DNA from: Marinimicrococcus sp033875255
GTDB lineage: Bacteria > Pseudomonadota > Alphaproteobacteria > Geminicoccales > Geminicoccaceae
DNA: 64,000 bases
Reading direction: 5' to 3'
Assembly (NCBI GenBank): GCA_033875255.1
Contig: JAWZSN010000012.1
Location: forward strand, 87,947 to 151,946
Shown: in pieces, positions 28,939 through 38,396 of the stretch
Position numbering within the stretch: position 1 is the stretch's first letter
Layout of the letters: each line of letters opens with the position of its first letter
Notes under the pieces: generated by a model
Seen by the model: the letters and a program-made list of their open reading frames with translations, nothing else
Told to the model about the DNA's origin: nothing
Databases searched by the model: none
Made by a program: the position numbers and the translations under genes

Positions 28939-29591
28939 CAGGCCCCGGCCAGAAGCACAGCACCCATCGCCATGGTGACCGCCGCCTGGGTGGGATCGAC
29001 CACCGGCACGCCCAGCTCGTCCTCGAGCCGCCGGCGGTACCGCGCCATCCCGGCGCAGCCGAGGATGACAACGTCCGCGCCGTCCTGCTCCTTGAGCGCC
29101 CGGCCCACCTCGACCAGCCGCCCCCAGCTACGCTGCTCGTCGGCCAGCTCGTGCACCCGCAGGTCCAGCGGCCGCTCGCCGGCCAGCCGCGCGGCCAGGC
29201 CGAGCTGGCGGATATAGCGCAGATGCCGCGGGATCGAGCGGCCGAGGATCGCCACCACACCGAAGCGCTCGCCGCGCGTCAATGCCGTCAACATGCCGCT
29301 CTCGGCGATGCCCAGCACCGGCTTTGCCGTGGCCTCGCGGCACACATGGAGGCCGGGATCGCTGTAGCAGGCGACCACGAACGCATCGGCCGCGCTTGCC
29401 TGCACCACCCGGCGCAGCGGCAGCGCCACCGCCTCGACGTCTGCCTGGCTCTCGATGCCGAGCGGCCCCTCCTCCAGGGTCATGCAGGAGATGCCCGGCC
29501 CGCCGGCGACCCGTAACGGCTCCAGCGCCCGGTCGAGGCCAGCCGTAACCTCGCCGTTCGAGTTCGGGTTGATGACCAGAATCTCGCCCAT
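28938..29591 (-). CDS. Asp/Glu racemase superfamily protein, second hydantoin-racemase-like copy
   Basis: A 217-residue protein, shorter than the copy at 6546-7283 but with the same architecture: N-terminal ILVINPNSN, catalytic C75 in VVACYSDPG and C179 in VILGCAGM. Cofactor-independent racemase of hydantoins, aspartate or glutamate; maleate isomerase and arylmalonate decarboxylase are relatives. It stands alone, convergent with the cold-shock gene. The hydantoinase gene lies 1.6 kb further on. Confidence 0.78.
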   Translation of the reverse strand: MGEILVINPNSNGEVTAGLDRALEPLRVAGGPGISCMTLEEGPLGIESQADVEAVALPLRRVVQASAADAFVVACYSDPGLHVCREATAKPVLGIAESGMLTALTRGERFGVVAILGRSIPRHLRYIRQLGLAARLAGERPLDLRVHELADEQRSWGRLVEVGRALKEQDGADVVILGCAGMARYRRRLEDELGVPVVDPTQAAVTMAMGAVLLAGA

Positions 29592-29881
29592 GATGCCTCC
29601 CGCATGTTCGCGCGAATGCTAAAGCGTTTCCCCACACGCTGGAACACCGTCCGCGCCGGACAGGCCTGCGGCAGCGCGTGGCGTCAAAACCGGGCGAGAG
29701 CGCTGCGCGCGGCTTTTTTTCCGTTTTCTAGCCGGTTGGCGGCGGTGCACGGCCGTCAGAGAGCTGCTCGTCGATATGCCCGGGCGCTACCGATCGACCA
29801 GAGGGCAGAATAGGGCGGTCCGCAGCACCGCTATCCGGCTATCCTGTGCTTTCCTGAGCCGCGAGTGGGGGAGAAGCCGGC
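29592..29881. other. Intergenic region with a T-run, no gene recognised
   Basis: A 290-base divergent region between the racemase and the glycosyltransferase. It contains a CGCTGCGCGCGGC sequence followed by seven T residues (29714-29720), a weak terminator-like element on the plus strand that has no recognised upstream gene. Short open frames here have poor starts and composition and are not called. Confidence 0.3.
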
Positions 29882-31123
29882 ATGTTGCAGCCCGAGACCG
29901 CCACCGAGTTCCGCCTGCCGGGGATCGAGGCGTTCGAGCCCTTCGTCGGCGCGGAGGCGGTGGAGCGCATCCTCGCCAAGGCGCGGCCGCTGCACGACCT
30001 GCAGGTGGCGCACATCAACTCCACCTTCTATGGCGGCGGCGTGGCCGAGCTGCTCGACGGCCTGACGCTCCTGATGAACGCGGTGGGCATCAAGACCGAT
30101 TGGCGGGTGATCCAGGGCCGCCCGGATTTCTTCAGCATCACCAAGAAGATGCATAACGCCCTGCAAGGGGCCGAGATCAATCTTTCCGAGCAGAAGTGCC
30201 GGATCTACGAGGAGGTGGTGTTCCAGAACGCGGCGCGCATCCACCTCGACCACGACACGGTGTTCGTCCACGATCCGCAGCCGCTGCCGCTACTGCGCCA
30301 CTACCGCAAGAAGGCGCCCTGGGTCTGGCAATGCCATGTCGACCTCACCCGTCCCGATGCCGGCCTGTGGAGCTACCTCGCCCCCTTCATCGAGGCCCAT
30401 GACGCGGCTGTCCTGTCGCTGCCGGAATACGCGCAGCCCTTGGGGGTGCCACAGCGCTTCATCATGCCGGCGATCAACCCCTTCGCCACCACCAACAAGG
30501 AGCTGAGCGCGAGCGAGATCGCCGACCGTCTCTCCCACTACGGAATCCCCGACGACCTGCCGCTGGTGGTGCAGGTCTCGCGCTTCGACCGCTGGAAGGA
30601 TCCCGGCGGCGTCATCGAGGCCTTCCGGCTCGCACGCCGCGAGGTGGACTGCACGCTGGTGCTGGTCGGCAATGTCGCGACCGACGACCCCGAGGGCCAG
30701 GAGGTCTTCGAATCCCTGTGCAAGTGCCGCGACGAGCGGCTCATCGTGCTGTCGGTACAAGATTCCGCCCTGGTCAACGCGCTGCAGCGGCAGGCCGCGG
30801 TAGTGCTGCAGAAGTCGCTGCGGGAGGGTTTCGGGCTCACCGTCAGCGAGGCCATGTGGAAGGGTGCGGCGGTGATCGGCGGCAATGCCGGCGGCATCCG
30901 CAGGCAGATCGTCGACGGGGTCTCGGGCTTCCTGGTGGACACGGTGGAGCAGGCGGGGGCGCGCATCGTCCAGCTCCTGAAGGACGAGGAGCTGCGCCGG
31001 CGGCTCGGCGCCGCCGCCCGCGAGACGGTGCGGCGGCAGTTCCTGATGAGCCGGATGCTGGAGGACTATCTGGATCTGATCACCGCCTTCGAGCCGCGCT
31101 TCCACCTGCGCGGTGCCGCGTGA
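29882..31123 (+). CDS. GT4 glycosyltransferase, trehalose synthase TreT-like
   Basis: A 413-residue retaining GT-B glycosyltransferase. N-terminal features INSTFYGGGVAELL and WRVIQGRPDFF are characteristic of the trehalose glycosyltransferring synthase (TreT) group; the C-terminal domain has VSRFDRWKDPGGVIEAF and the nucleotide-sugar motif SLREGFGLTVSEAMWKG with E-x7-E. Expected reaction: NDP-glucose plus glucose to trehalose, for osmoprotection. GGGGGAG precedes the ATG at 29882. Other TreT-like transferases of different acceptor exist. Confidence 0.85.
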   Translation: MLQPETATEFRLPGIEAFEPFVGAEAVERILAKARPLHDLQVAHINSTFYGGGVAELLDGLTLLMNAVGIKTDWRVIQGRPDFFSITKKMHNALQGAEINLSEQKCRIYEEVVFQNAARIHLDHDTVFVHDPQPLPLLRHYRKKAPWVWQCHVDLTRPDAGLWSYLAPFIEAHDAAVLSLPEYAQPLGVPQRFIMPAINPFATTNKELSASEIADRLSHYGIPDDLPLVVQVSRFDRWKDPGGVIEAFRLARREVDCTLVLVGNVATDDPEGQEVFESLCKCRDERLIVLSVQDSALVNALQRQAAVVLQKSLREGFGLTVSEAMWKGAAVIGGNAGGIRRQIVDGVSGFLVDTVEQAGARIVQLLKDEELRRRLGAAARETVRRQFLMSRMLEDYLDLITAFEPRFHLRGAA

Positions 31124-31235
31124 AGAGGTGAGGGGCCACGAGCGCCTGCCCGCTGCGAGCGCATGACGCCGTGCCGCTCTTCGTGCTACCTCGCGACCAA
31201 TGACAACGCAACGATCCCCGGGGAGGGTCCCGCCC

Positions 31236-32699
31236 GTGTCCGATTTCGACCTCGTCATCCGCGGCGGCACGGTCGCCACCGCCACCGATACCTTCAGCGC
31301 CGACATCGCCGTCAGGGACGGCCGCATCGTAACGCTGGGCGAGGGCCTGCCGGAGGGACGGCAGGAGATCGACGCAAGCGGCCGCCTGGTCCTGCCCGGC
31401 GGCGTCGACAGCCATGCCCATATCGAGCAGCTCTCCGCCAACGGCATGATGAACGCCGACACGTTCGAGAGCGCTACCGGCTCGGCGGCGCTGGGCGGCA
31501 CCACCACGGTCATCTCCTTCGCCGCCCAGCATGTCGGCATGTCGCTCAGGAAGGTGGTCGACGAGTACCACGAGGCCGCCGACCGCGGTGCGATCATCGA
31601 CTACGCCTTCCACATGATCCTGGCCGATCCGCGGCCCGAGATCCTCGAGGACGAGCTGCCCTCGCTGGTGGCCGAGGGGCACAGCTCGCTCAAGGTGTTC
31701 ACGACCTATGACCGGCTGCGCGTGCAGGACGAGCAGCTCCTCGACGTGCTGGAGGCGGCCCGCCGTCACGGCTGCATGGTCTGCGTGCATGCCGAGAACC
31801 ACGGCATGGTGAGCTGGATGGGCAAGCGGCTGGTGGAGCGCGGCTACACCGCGCCGCGCTACCATGCGGTGAGCCATCCCCGCCTGTGCGAGCCCGAGGC
31901 GGTCTCGCGCGTCATCGCCTGCGCTGCCCTGCTCGATCAGCCGGTGATGCTCTACCACATCTCCACCGCCGAGGCGCTCGAGGTGATCCGCCGCGCCCAG
32001 GGCCAGGGCCAGAAGGTCTTCGCCGAGACCTGCACCCAGTATCTCACCATGACCAAGAAGGATCTCGACCGGCCGGGCATGGAAGGGGCGATGTGGATGT
32101 GCTCGCCGCCGCTGCGCGAGCGCTCCGACCAGGAGGCACTGTGGCGGGCGCTGGCCAACGGCACGCTGCAGACCGTCTCCTCCGACCATGCTCCCTACCG
32201 CATGGACGAGACCGGCAAGCTCGCCCGCGGCCCCAACGCCGCCTTCAAGGAGATCGCCAACGGCATGCCCGGCCTCGAGCTGCGCCTGCCGGTGCTGTTC
32301 GACGCGATGGTGAGCAAGGGCCGGATGGACGTGAACCGCTTCGTCGACCTCACCGCCACCGCGCCCGCCAAGCTCTACGGCCTGCATCCCCGCAAGGGCA
32401 GCATCGCCGTGGGTGCCGATGCCGACATCGTCGTCTGGGACACGGAGCGCGAGGTCACCATCGAGCAGGGCTCGACCCACGACGATGCCGGCTACACCCC
32501 CTTCGTCGGCCACAAGGTGAAGGGCTGGCCGGCCACCGTGCTGCGCCGCGGCGAGGTGGTGGCCGAGCAGGGCGCGCTCCGGGCGCGCCCTGGCAGCGGC
32601 ACTTTCCTCGCGCGCCAGGGCGGCCCGGCAGCGCAGCCCAGCGGCCGGCTCGCCGCGGAGTTCGACCCGGAGCGCAATTTCGGCGCCGAGCTCTACTGA
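31236..32699 (+). CDS. D-hydantoinase/dihydropyrimidinase
   Basis: A 487-residue cyclic amidohydrolase. The GTG at 31236 with GGGAGGG (31221-31227) is preferred over the ATG at 31200. Metal ligands: H60-x-H62 in DSHAHIEQ, carboxylated lysine K153 in SLKVFTTYD, H185 in CVHAENH, the later YHISTAE histidine and the SSDHAPY aspartate. It opens hydantoin or dihydropyrimidine rings to N-carbamoyl acids, which the D-carbamoylase at 15131-16063 would hydrolyse. Next gene is aspartate dehydrogenase, 11 bases on. Confidence 0.9.
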   Translation: MSDFDLVIRGGTVATATDTFSADIAVRDGRIVTLGEGLPEGRQEIDASGRLVLPGGVDSHAHIEQLSANGMMNADTFESATGSAALGGTTTVISFAAQHVGMSLRKVVDEYHEAADRGAIIDYAFHMILADPRPEILEDELPSLVAEGHSSLKVFTTYDRLRVQDEQLLDVLEAARRHGCMVCVHAENHGMVSWMGKRLVERGYTAPRYHAVSHPRLCEPEAVSRVIACAALLDQPVMLYHISTAEALEVIRRAQGQGQKVFAETCTQYLTMTKKDLDRPGMEGAMWMCSPPLRERSDQEALWRALANGTLQTVSSDHAPYRMDETGKLARGPNAAFKEIANGMPGLELRLPVLFDAMVSKGRMDVNRFVDLTATAPAKLYGLHPRKGSIAVGADADIVVWDTEREVTIEQGSTHDDAGYTPFVGHKVKGWPATVLRRGEVVAEQGALRARPGSGTFLARQGGPAAQPSGRLAAEFDPERNFGAELY

Positions 32700-32710
32700 G
32701 CGCGGCGACC

Positions 32711-33511
32711 GTGCGGCGGATCGGCATCATCGGCTTCGGCGCCATCGGCGCCGAGGTCGCTTCCCGGCTCGGGCAGGGAATCGCCGGGCCGGTGGAGCTG
32801 GTCGTGCTGCTGCGTCCCGGCTCGTCACGGCGCGCCGCGGTACCGGCGTGCGTGACCGTCGTCGACAGCCCCCGGCAGCTCCTCGCCCTGCGCCCGCATC
32901 TGGTGGTGGAGGCGGCCGGCCACGCGGCCTTGCGCGAGCACGCCGTCCTCTGCCTCGAGGCCGGCGTGCCGGTGGTGGCGTCCTCTATCGGTGCCCTTGC
33001 CGACGAGGCGCTCCGGGCGCGGCTGGAGAAGGCCGCCCGTGAGGGCGGCGCCCCACTGCTCCTGCCGGGTGGCGCCGTCACCGGACAGGACTATCTGGAG
33101 GCGGTGCGCCACCTCCCCGACACCAGGGTCACCTATATCTCACGCAAGCCTCCCGCCGCCTGGCAGGACCAGCTGGCGGCGCGCGGCATCGCGCCCGAGG
33201 CCCTGAAGGAGCCGCTGGAGCTTTTCGCCGGCACCGCCAGCGAGGCCGCCCGCCGCTACCCCAAGAACCTCAACGTCGCCGCCACCCTGGCGCTGGCCGG
33301 GCTCGGGATGGAGCAGACGGCGGTGCGCGTCATCGTGGACCCGGCCGCTTGCGGCAATACCCACGAGGTCACCGTCGAGGGCCCGGCCGGCCGCATGACC
33401 CTCTCGCTGGTCAACGCCGCCGCGCCGGCCAACCCCAAGACCGCATGGGTGACGGGCCTGAGCGTCGCTGCCGCGGTGGCGCGGCACTTCGCGGCGGTGC
33501 GGGTGGCGTAG
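32711..33511 (+). CDS. Aspartate dehydrogenase
   Basis: A 266-residue NAD(P)-dependent dehydrogenase. GTG start 11 bases after the hydantoinase stop; the longer frame is a hydantoinase shadow. Nucleotide-binding GFGAIGAEVA at residues 7-16, LLPGGAVTGQDYLEA near 116, RYPKNLNVAATLALAG near 181 (contains the catalytic region of the family) and a C-terminal ANPKTAWVTGLSVAAA. It converts L-aspartate to iminoaspartate/oxaloacetate plus ammonia, or the reverse. Co-transcribed with hydantoinase, it could release or capture nitrogen from the pathway. Confidence 0.85.
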   Translation: MRRIGIIGFGAIGAEVASRLGQGIAGPVELVVLLRPGSSRRAAVPACVTVVDSPRQLLALRPHLVVEAAGHAALREHAVLCLEAGVPVVASSIGALADEALRARLEKAAREGGAPLLLPGGAVTGQDYLEAVRHLPDTRVTYISRKPPAAWQDQLAARGIAPEALKEPLELFAGTASEAARRYPKNLNVAATLALAGLGMEQTAVRVIVDPAACGNTHEVTVEGPAGRMTLSLVNAAAPANPKTAWVTGLSVAAAVARHFAAVRVA

Positions 33512-33558
33512 CAGGCCGGTCCAGGTGCGCAACGGATCGCACGCAGCGCCTTGCTTCG

Positions 33559-34593
33559 TCACCCGACCTGAACGCAGCGGCCCTCCCGGCTCGAGCGTAA
33601 CAGTGCGTCGATCAGGCGATGTGCATGGAGGGCCTCGCGCGGGTCGACCCGCGGCACGCCCCTGCCCTGCACGGCGTCCAGAAAGTCGCGCAGGACCGCC
33701 TTGTGCCAGTCGTGGGGAAAGGCCATCGGGTCGGCCCCGCCGCCGCCTGCCATCATCTGGCCGACCTCCAGCCGCTTCCCATCCATGAAATCGACGGTGA
33801 GGCTGCCGCCTTCGAGCATGGCCGTACCCCGTGTGCCACTGAGCACCAGCCGCTCGGGCCCACCGGGAAAGCAGGCGGTGGTGGCGCTCAGGCTGCCAAG
33901 CGCACCGTTGGCGAAGCGCAGGCCGGCGCCCACGAAGTCCTCGCTGTCCATGCGGTGCAGCGACGTGGTGCCGGCGACCGCCGCAACCTCGACCACCTGG
34001 CCGGCGAGGCTCAGCATGAGATCGATGCTGTGGATCGCCTGGCTGATAAGCACGCCGCCGCCGTCGCGCGCCAGGGTGCCGCGGCCGGGCTCGTCGTAAT
34101 AGGCCTGCGGCCGCCACCAGGGCACCAGGAGCTGGACCGCCGCCAGCTCGCCCAGCGCTCCCTCCGCCAAAAGTCCGCGCAGCCGCTCGGCGCTCTCGCG
34201 GAAGCGGTGCTGGAAGGTCACCGCGGCGGTGATCCCCGCCTGCTCGCAGGAGGCAGCGATGCGCGCCGCCGCCTGGCTGGTCCGCTCCAGCGGCTTTTCC
34301 ATGAGGATGTGCCGGCCCGATGCAGCCAGTCGCTCGACCAGCTCGAGGCGGGCGTCCGGCGGCGTCAAAAGGAGTGCCGCATCGAGCGCCGGATCGGCCA
34401 GCAGCGCGTCGAGATCATCGGTCACCGGCAGGCGGTGCCGGTGTGCGAAGGCCTCGCGGCGGGCCTTGCTGCGGCTCCAGCAACCGGCCACCTCGACCCG
34501 CCCCTCGGCCTGGAGCTCCACCAGGCTCATCGCATGCGGCGCCGAGGCCATGCCCAGCCCGATCACCGCCATCCTCACCGGCTTGTCCGGCAT
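33559..34593 (-). CDS. Gfo/Idh/MocA family oxidoreductase
   Basis: A 344-residue NAD(P)-dependent dehydrogenase. Start ATG at 34593 gives N-terminal MAVIGLGMASAPHA for dinucleotide binding; the frame to 34680 is extended without motif. The EKP motif (HILMEKPLERT) near residue 88 and the C-terminal substrate domain with GGVLISQAIHSIDLMLSL are diagnostic. Acts on a sugar or cyclitol. It converges on aspartate dehydrogenase with a 47-base gap. Confidence 0.88.
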   Translation of the reverse strand: MPDKPVRMAVIGLGMASAPHAMSLVELQAEGRVEVAGCWSRSKARREAFAHRHRLPVTDDLDALLADPALDAALLLTPPDARLELVERLAASGRHILMEKPLERTSQAAARIAASCEQAGITAAVTFQHRFRESAERLRGLLAEGALGELAAVQLLVPWWRPQAYYDEPGRGTLARDGGGVLISQAIHSIDLMLSLAGQVVEVAAVAGTTSLHRMDSEDFVGAGLRFANGALGSLSATTACFPGGPERLVLSGTRGTAMLEGGSLTVDFMDGKRLEVGQMMAGGGGADPMAFPHDWHKAVLRDFLDAVQGRGVPRVDPREALHAHRLIDALLRSSREGRCVQVG

Positions 34594-34790
34594 TCGTCCG
34601 CCTCCCCTCGCCTTGCCGCCCTCATCCTGCGCCGCCTGCGCCCATGGAGCAAAGCCTCCAGCGCCCGCGCAGGCTCCCACGGCCGGCCGCCTCAGGGTAT
34701 GATGAGGGGTTGCTGCACCGACGCGAGGGCCGCCGCGTGGCGCCCCCGGGCCCCATGTGGCGGCTTGCGCATGCCAGGGGAGGCTGCCCC

Positions 34791-37661
34791 ATGCGCCGCC
34801 GCTTCATCTTGCCGGCCCTCACCGCCCTGACGGTCCTGCTGCCGGGGCATGCGCTGGCCGCCGGCGAGGCGCTGCTCGATCTCGAGGAGATGGGCAAGAG
34901 CCTCGCCGTCTACGGCCCGGTGGTCGGGCGGGCCTATGGCCGCGATGCCGGCCGTATCGCCGCGCAAGGCTTCGCGACGGCGATAGGCGAGGAGGGGCTG
35001 CGCGCCGCTCTCGCCGAAAGGCTCGCCCGGTTCGGCACCCGCGACCGGCTGGCCGATCTCGACGGCGGCCTGTTCGCCGTGGTCCAGCGCGAGGAGCGCA
35101 GCGCGGACGCGACCGCCATCGGCCGGCCGCTCGACAGCTTCATCCTGCTCGGCCAGAGCTTCGATCAGGAGATCGACGGCACCGGCGCCGGGCTCGCCTC
35201 GGAGATGTGGAACTTCTACCGGGTCAATCTCGCCGTGGCCGAGCGGGAGCTCGCCGCCATCGCCAGCGCCCTGGACACGGCCGCGAGCCTCCCCGAGACC
35301 GCCGGCCGCAAGCGGTTCCGCCAGTTCCTGATCTGCCGCGCACCGGCGCTGGCGGCACGCCAGGCGGAGAGCACAGCGTTTCTGGCGGAGACCGAGGCCG
35401 TGCTGCGCCTGGTCGAGGACGGGCTCTACGGCTTCGATGCGAGAGACGCTGCCGGGCTCGGCGTCCTGCTGCACCCTCCGATCCTCGCCGCTCTGGGCAC
35501 GGCGCGGCAGCGCGCCCTTGCCCGCGACGACCGGGGGCGGACCGCCGCCATCGAGGCCGCCATGGCCGAGGTCGGCGGGCAGGGTCTCGCGCTCGGCCAG
35601 GACGGCCCATTCCTGACCCGGCCGGGTGTCGCCATGCCGGACAGCGGCCTCTACCACCAGCTCGCCCGCGCCACCCGGGTGCAACGGATGCTCACCGACG
35701 ACGACGCGCTGCACCGCCGATGGGGTGTCGACGAGCGGGATCTGGCGCAGGCGGCGGAGGTCGCCGGCGGCCTCGCCGACAGTCTCGTCGAGCCGATCCG
35801 CAGGCTCCGCGACGCGGCGCGGGCGCGGCTGCGCGGACCCGACGGCAAGCCGCGCCTGATGCTGACCGCCGCCGGCGCCGCTCCGGCCGCGCGCTTCTTC
35901 GTGGCCGAGGCCAGCGTCGACTACCGGCCCTGGATGTTCGCGCGGCGCGACCTGCGGGCTGCGGTGGCGGCACAGGAAAAGGAGTTCGCGCGGCTGCTCG
36001 CCATCTTCGAGGGCGAGCGGGCCGGGCTCGAGGAGGCGCAGCTTCTGGCGGTGCGTGCGTCGCAGGCGGTGCTCGCCACCGTCGAGGAGCGCGACCGCGC
36101 GCTCGTGGCGCTGCAGCTCACCGATGCCGAGCGCGCGCCAGGCCCCGCCGACGAGCCGGAATTGGCGGCGCTTCTGGCCGGCAGCGACGCAAGGCCCGAT
36201 CAGCGGGCCCGCTGGCTGGCCGAGCGCCGCTCGCTTGCCGCCAATCTCGCCCGGCAGGAGGAGCTCGGGCGGCAGATCCGCGGCGAGGTGCCGGCCGCGG
36301 CGGATGTGCTCTCGCTCGACCGACGCCTCGGCGAGCTGCGTCAGCAGGAAGGCGACCATCGCCTCGCGATCGGCCAGCTCGAGCCGGTGCTGGGCGTGAC
36401 CGTCCTGCGTCCGCGGCTGGAGGCGGCGGCGACCAGGGCGGCGGAGCGCCTGCCGCGGCTGGAGCAGGAGGCGGTCGATGCGGAACGCGAGCGCGTCATC
36501 GAGGAGGGTCGCCTGGCCGTCACCGAAGGCGATCTCGCGGGCGTCGCCCGCCTGCTCGGCCGCGCCTGCGACGCGCTGGAGCCGCTCGAGGCCGCCGGCC
36601 CGCCGGTGATCGAGCGTCTTCGCCTGAAAGACAGCCAAGGCGTGTTGTTCAGTGCCCGGCGCCATCCGGTCGAGGAGCTGGGGCAGGCCGCAGCCGAGGC
36701 CCGTTCCGCCCTCTGCGAGCTGGAGCAGAGGGCCGCCGAGGCGTTCGACCGCTACCGCCGGGCCCAGGACGTGGCGCTGGGAGCGGGCGTCATTCTCTAC
36801 CGCGCCGTGTGGGCCTCGGCGGTGCTGCAACTGGGTATCGAGACCGCCGATTTCCTCTACGAGACCATGTCCTCCAAAGGCGGGCCGCTCTACGGCGCCT
36901 TCAACGCCGCGGTCGCCAAGGCCACCGAGACCTGGATCGGCGGCGATCCGCTGATCGAGGACGCGATGGGGCCGCGCGGCCCGCACTGGACACAGCGGAT
37001 CGAGCTGGTGGGGCCGGCCGTCAAGGACGCGCTGGGCGGCGCCACCGGCGACATGGCGGAAGATCCGCGTGGCGCCATCCGGATCCTGCGTCGGCTGGTC
37101 GCGCGCGCCCACGACGCGGTACTCGACCCCGTGGCGCTGGACGACATCGTCAGCGACCTGAAGACCACGCTGCGCAGCCAGAGCTTCCAGAGCGGCGTCG
37201 TGGATGCCGCGCGGGACGCCGGCAAGGCGGTTACCATCGACGCGCTCAAGAAGGCCGTAGCCGAGATCACCGAGGGCAATGCGCTGCAGGGTTATCTGGA
37301 GGCCGATCTCGACGTAAGGCGCACCCATCTCTTCGTCATCTACACCCTCCAGGCAGAGAACATCGCGCGCGACGCCTATGCCGCCCTGGCCCGCAGGCTC
37401 GAGCGGGCGCATCCGCGGGCCGAGATGCTGGAGGACACCGAACAGCAGCGCTGCTTCGCGCCGGGCACGCCGCTTCGGGTGATCGTGGGAGAGCCGCACG
37501 CTGCGGCGCGCACCATGCAGATCGAGCTGGGCGGCGAGACCGCTGTCCGGAGTCCCGATGCCGACGAGGCATCCAATGAGGCCGCCTGGGCGCTGACGCC
37601 CCAACGGCTGCAGGCCGGACCGCTCGGCGGCGTGACCCTTCGGGCGATCGTCGAGCGCTGA
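34791..37661 (+). CDS. Large exported alpha-helical protein of unknown function
   Basis: A 956-residue protein with a clean signal peptide (RRRFILPALTALTVLLPGHALA, cleavage near residue 23), start ATG 34791 after AGGGGAGG. The mature protein is rich in Ala, Leu, Arg and Glu with long charged helices, several predicted coiled-coil stretches (about 380-560), and only two cysteines toward its C-terminal quarter (one in ALCELEQRA, one in QQRCFAPGTP). No membrane helix after the signal and no recognised domain. It stands alone between the oxidoreductase and the TetR gene. A periplasmic or cell-surface structural role is a guess. Confidence 0.75.
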   Translation: MRRRFILPALTALTVLLPGHALAAGEALLDLEEMGKSLAVYGPVVGRAYGRDAGRIAAQGFATAIGEEGLRAALAERLARFGTRDRLADLDGGLFAVVQREERSADATAIGRPLDSFILLGQSFDQEIDGTGAGLASEMWNFYRVNLAVAERELAAIASALDTAASLPETAGRKRFRQFLICRAPALAARQAESTAFLAETEAVLRLVEDGLYGFDARDAAGLGVLLHPPILAALGTARQRALARDDRGRTAAIEAAMAEVGGQGLALGQDGPFLTRPGVAMPDSGLYHQLARATRVQRMLTDDDALHRRWGVDERDLAQAAEVAGGLADSLVEPIRRLRDAARARLRGPDGKPRLMLTAAGAAPAARFFVAEASVDYRPWMFARRDLRAAVAAQEKEFARLLAIFEGERAGLEEAQLLAVRASQAVLATVEERDRALVALQLTDAERAPGPADEPELAALLAGSDARPDQRARWLAERRSLAANLARQEELGRQIRGEVPAAADVLSLDRRLGELRQQEGDHRLAIGQLEPVLGVTVLRPRLEAAATRAAERLPRLEQEAVDAERERVIEEGRLAVTEGDLAGVARLLGRACDALEPLEAAGPPVIERLRLKDSQGVLFSARRHPVEELGQAAAEARSALCELEQRAAEAFDRYRRAQDVALGAGVILYRAVWASAVLQLGIETADFLYETMSSKGGPLYGAFNAAVAKATETWIGGDPLIEDAMGPRGPHWTQRIELVGPAVKDALGGATGDMAEDPRGAIRILRRLVARAHDAVLDPVALDDIVSDLKTTLRSQSFQSGVVDAARDAGKAVTIDALKKAVAEITEGNALQGYLEADLDVRRTHLFVIYTLQAENIARDAYAALARRLERAHPRAEMLEDTEQQRCFAPGTPLRVIVGEPHAAARTMQIELGGETAVRSPDADEASNEAAWALTPQRLQAGPLGGVTLRAIVER

Positions 37662-37708
37662 TTGTCGCAGGGGACGTGAGTGCTTGCGCCATCGCGACGT
37701 TCGGATAT

Positions 37709-37732
37709 TAATGACTGACTGGTTGGTCATTA
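37709..37732. promoter_or_regulatory. TetR operator overlapping the regulator's leader
   Basis: TAATGAC-N10-GTCATTA, a 24-base near-palindrome with perfect 7-base arms and a TGAC/TGAC direct repetition inside, lies just ahead of the AAGGAG site (37732-37737) of the TetR gene. Bound regulator would block expression of the four-gene exporter operon, with autoregulation. Confidence 0.75.
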
Positions 37733-37745
37733 AGGAGCTTACGCC

Positions 37746-38396
37746 GTGGCCGAGCCGGCACGACGTCGACGGCGCAAGGAGGCGCGGCCCCAGGAGATCC
37801 TGGAAGCGGCGCTGGCGCTCTTCACCGAGCGGGGCTTCAGCGCCACGCGGCTCGACGACATCGCCGCCCGGGCGGGCGTCAGCAAGGGCACGCTCTATCT
37901 CTACTTCGCCAGCAAGGAGGCGATCTTCTCGGAGCTGGTGCGCCATGCCGTGCTGCCCAACATCGCCCGGGTCGAGGCGTTGGTGGCGGGCTGGAGCGGC
38001 TCGCGCGCGAGCCTGCTGCGGCGGATGATCGAGCTGTTGGGGACGGCCCTGCGGGAGGACCGCATCGCCGCCTTCCCCAAGCTGGTGATCGCCGAATCGG
38101 GTAACTTCCCCGAACTCGCCCGGCAGTATCGCGAGGAGGTCATCGAACGAGGGCTGGGCCTCTTCGCCCGGGTGATCGCGGCCGGGGTTGCAGCGGGCGA
38201 GTTCCGCGAGGTGGACTCCCGCCACGCCGCCAAGCTGTGCGTGGCGCCCATGCTGCTGCTGGCCGTGTGGCGCACCTGCCTTGCCCGCGCCGACGAGCAG
38301 CCGCTCGACGCGCAAGCGCTCGTCGAGACCCATGTCGAGACGCTGCTGCGCGGGCTCGCCGCAAAGGGCGGGCCCGTGCCGGAGGGCGTCCGGTGA
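37746..38396 (+). CDS. TetR/AcrR family transcriptional regulator
   Basis: A 216-residue regulator starting at GTG 37746. The HTH is at about residues 20-65 with LALFTERGFSATRLDDIAARAGVSKGTLYLYFASKEA as scattered motif, the classical TetR pattern. The C-terminal ligand domain ends LLRGLAAKG. Its stop overlaps the GTG of the HlyD gene (GTGA), so it is the first gene of the exporter operon and probably represses it through the palindrome at 37709-37732. Confidence 0.92.
   Translation: MAEPARRRRRKEARPQEILEAALALFTERGFSATRLDDIAARAGVSKGTLYLYFASKEAIFSELVRHAVLPNIARVEALVAGWSGSRASLLRRMIELLGTALREDRIAAFPKLVIAESGNFPELARQYREEVIERGLGLFARVIAAGVAAGEFREVDSRHAAKLCVAPMLLLAVWRTCLARADEQPLDAQALVETHVETLLRGLAAKGGPVPEGVR

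Noticed and set aside
34692..38333. 1213-codon minus-strand frame opposite the exported protein and TetR gene
   Set aside because: Shadow of the plus-strand genes; no start signal, no motif, antisense-like composition.
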